NCBI GenBank assembly: GCA_029983695.1
Contig: JASBZB010000024.1
Span: 5,599-69,598, forward strand
Reading direction: 5' to 3'
From: Lutispora sp003527145
Lineage (GTDB): Bacteria > Bacillota > Clostridia > Lutisporales > Lutisporaceae
Length of the DNA: 64,000 nt
This document shows, one piece after another, positions 62,626 to 64,000 of the stretch (its first letter is position 1; each line of letters opens with the position of its first letter). The notes under the pieces are model-generated. The model was not told where the DNA came from. It made no database searches and saw only the letters and a list, made by a program, of their open reading frames with translations. The position numbers and the translations under genes were made by a program.

Positions 62626-63702
62626 ATGAACTATGCATTGATAATGTGCGGTGGTTCGGGAAGCCGGTTTTGGCCAAAGAGCAGGAAAGCTTATCCAAAG
62701 CAGTTTCTGAAGCCCTTGGGTCCTGACACCATGCTGCAATCCACGTTTTCACGCATAAGAAATCTTATACCCATTGAAAATATATATGTGGTAACAAATA
62801 AAAATTATGTGGACATAATACGTGAGCAGCTTCCGGAGCTGGGAGAGGATAATCTCATCGTTGAACCCATGCAAAAGGAGACTGCTACCTGCATAGGACA
62901 TTCTGCAGTAAGACTGATGAAAAAAGATTCCGAAGCGGTGATGGTTGTGCTGCCGTCAGATCACCACATAGAAAATGAAAATGCTTTTATCACCACCTTG
63001 CAGCAAGGCATGCTCATAGCGGAAAACAGCAAGCATCTGATTACTATCGGGGTAAAGCCTACCCGGCCGGAAACCGCTTATGGATATATCCAGATCGGAA
63101 AAAAGATGGACGAAGAATGGCCTATTGATACTTATAAAGTGAGAAGATTTACTGAAAAGCCCAATAAGGAGAAGGCGGCGGAATTCATTGAAGACGGCAG
63201 ATATCTTTGGAACAGCGGCATGTTTATATGGAAGGTCTCTTCTCTGCTAAAACAATACAAGAAACATCTGCCCGAAATTTACGAATCTCTGAAAGCGATA
63301 AGGGACGGCTTGGGCACTGATAATGAGTCTTCCATCCTTGAAGAAGAATATGAAAAGATTGAAGGCATATCTATAGATTACGGCATCATGGAAAAATCTA
63401 AAGATGTATATGTTATTGAATGCAATTTCGGCTGGGATGATATAGGAAATTGGACAGCTATGGAGAGGTATATGGAAAGAGATGAATGGGGCAATCAGAC
63501 AAAAGGAAGATTCCTTCAAATTGATTCGAGGGACTGCATAGTTTGCGGAGAAAAGAGGCTTATAGCCGCTATAGGGGTAAATGATCTGATAATAGTGGAT
63601 ACGGATGATGTGCTGCTGATATGCAGGCGGGAGAGAGATCAAGACATAAAGGAACTGATGAGCAAGCTGGGCGAAAATGTGGAATTGAAGGATTATATAT
63701 AA
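62626..63702 (+). CDS. manC: Mannose-1-phosphate guanylyltransferase
   Basis: 358 residues. Nucleotidyltransferase motif MCGGSGSRFWPKSRKAYPKQ, VLPSDHHIEN, RPETAYGYIQIG, FTEKPNKEKA and LWNSGMFIWK define a GDP-mannose pyrophosphorylase; no C-terminal isomerase domain. Makes GDP-mannose for surface glycans. AGGCAGGTG precedes the ATG. Divergent from the M18 gene. Confidence 0.94.
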   Translation: MNYALIMCGGSGSRFWPKSRKAYPKQFLKPLGPDTMLQSTFSRIRNLIPIENIYVVTNKNYVDIIREQLPELGEDNLIVEPMQKETATCIGHSAVRLMKKDSEAVMVVLPSDHHIENENAFITTLQQGMLIAENSKHLITIGVKPTRPETAYGYIQIGKKMDEEWPIDTYKVRRFTEKPNKEKAAEFIEDGRYLWNSGMFIWKVSSLLKQYKKHLPEIYESLKAIRDGLGTDNESSILEEEYEKIEGISIDYGIMEKSKDVYVIECNFGWDDIGNWTAMERYMERDEWGNQTKGRFLQIDSRDCIVCGEKRLIAAIGVNDLIIVDTDDVLLICRRERDQDIKELMSKLGENVELKDYI

Positions 63703-64000
63703 AATAGAGCTCAGGATTCAGAACTCAGGATTTTGGGTATTCTCTTGGGGTCCTGGGGGACGGGGAGCACGGATTTTCATAAAAGAGCAAAAGTTAATCA
63801 CACTGCAAATGCTACTTGCGGTGTGATTCTCTGTTTTGCTACTTTTTCTTTTCGTGTTTTTGTGCCCTTTAGTGTCTTTTAGTGGTTTCCGTTCTCATAT
63901 TATCCCATCTCTCAGTGAAAATCCGTAACCCTCCGTGTTAATCCGTGTTCCCCGTCCTTTAGACCCAAAAGGAATACCCTAATGCCAGCGGCTAGCAGCT
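63703..64000 (+). repeat. Dispersed repeat cluster at the window end
   Basis: AGAGCTCAGGATTCAGAACT, GGTATTCTCTTGGGGTCC, GGGGAGCACGGATTTTC; a hairpin (AATCACACTGCA 63796-63807 with TGCGGTGTGATT 63817-63828); TTCGTGTTTTTGTGCCC, TTTTAGTGGTTTCCGTTC; CTCCGTGTTAATCCGTGTTC; AAAGGAATACCCTAATGCC; AGCGGCTAGCAGC. No gene is seen here. Confidence 0.85.

Noticed and set aside
1..64000. Phage, integrase, transposase, rRNA or tRNA genes
   Set aside because: None could be recognised in any part of the window; the pseudogenes are chromosomal metabolic or transport genes without mobile-element ends.

Overview
The window looks like chromosome of an anaerobic, endospore-forming member of the Clostridia. The evidence is spmA-spmB, a metG-tatD-yabE-rnmV-rsmA block in the Bacillus/Clostridium order, two T-box leaders, an ECF sigma/anti-sigma pair of the SigV/RsiV type, strong Shine-Dalgarno sites with many TTG and GTG starts, and moderate-to-low GC. 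I cannot assign a genus. I saw no rRNA, tRNA, CRISPR array, prophage or intact insertion sequence.

Layout. 1-3.5 kb: the end of a membrane glycosyltransferase, an AIM24-family protein and spmAB. 3.6-8.1 kb (minus): a chemoreceptor translationally coupled to a Cache-PAS-GGDEF-EAL protein. 8.4-17.6 kb: T-box-metG, tatD, an opposing diguanylate cyclase, yabE, rnmV, rsmA and a large acidic protein of unknown function. 17.8-24.9 kb: a chemoreceptor, RodA, a Na/Pi cotransporter and a second receptor-like protein whose sensor lies at its C-terminus. 25.2-27.7 kb: a secreted phosphodiester glycosidase. 27.7-28.8 kb: three truncated genes in a deletion scar. 29-32.6 kb (minus): ArsR with a CoA-disulfide-reductase/rhodanese/TusA/DsrE fusion, then trmB. 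32.9-42 kb: a dicarboxylate/amino-acid symporter, CAP lipoprotein, YebE-like protein, T-box-tyrS, DedA, a tandem FMN-binding lipoprotein, a PLP racemase and YkvI. 42-44.7 kb: a CadC-type repressor and its Zn/Cd P-type ATPase with a clear operator. 44.9-51.1 kb (minus): an IclR-controlled catabolic operon with an acetamidase/formamidase, an HpcH/HpaI aldolase and a tripartite tricarboxylate transporter. 51.2-51.6 kb: two decayed gene fragments. 51.8-56.7 kb: sigV-rsiV, then a PadR/HAAS-SEDS/UppS-like envelope cluster and a membrane-anchored orphan. 57.1-63.7 kb: a copper-amine-oxidase-stalk protein, TldD/TldE, an M18 aminopeptidase and a mannose-1-phosphate guanylyltransferase.

The genes are ordinary Clostridia housekeeping, envelope, signalling and transport functions. 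The least explained layer is between them: about a dozen intergenic gaps carry a modular family of short repeated 'words' in varying order and orientation. In places these words reach into genes, giving the last codons and stop of the racemase, abutting the trmB stop, and supplying the tatD Shine-Dalgarno site. Other points of interest are a shared promoter pattern in front of four signalling genes or operons, a precise deletion scar that fuses two divergent genes, and a region of decayed transporter fragments.
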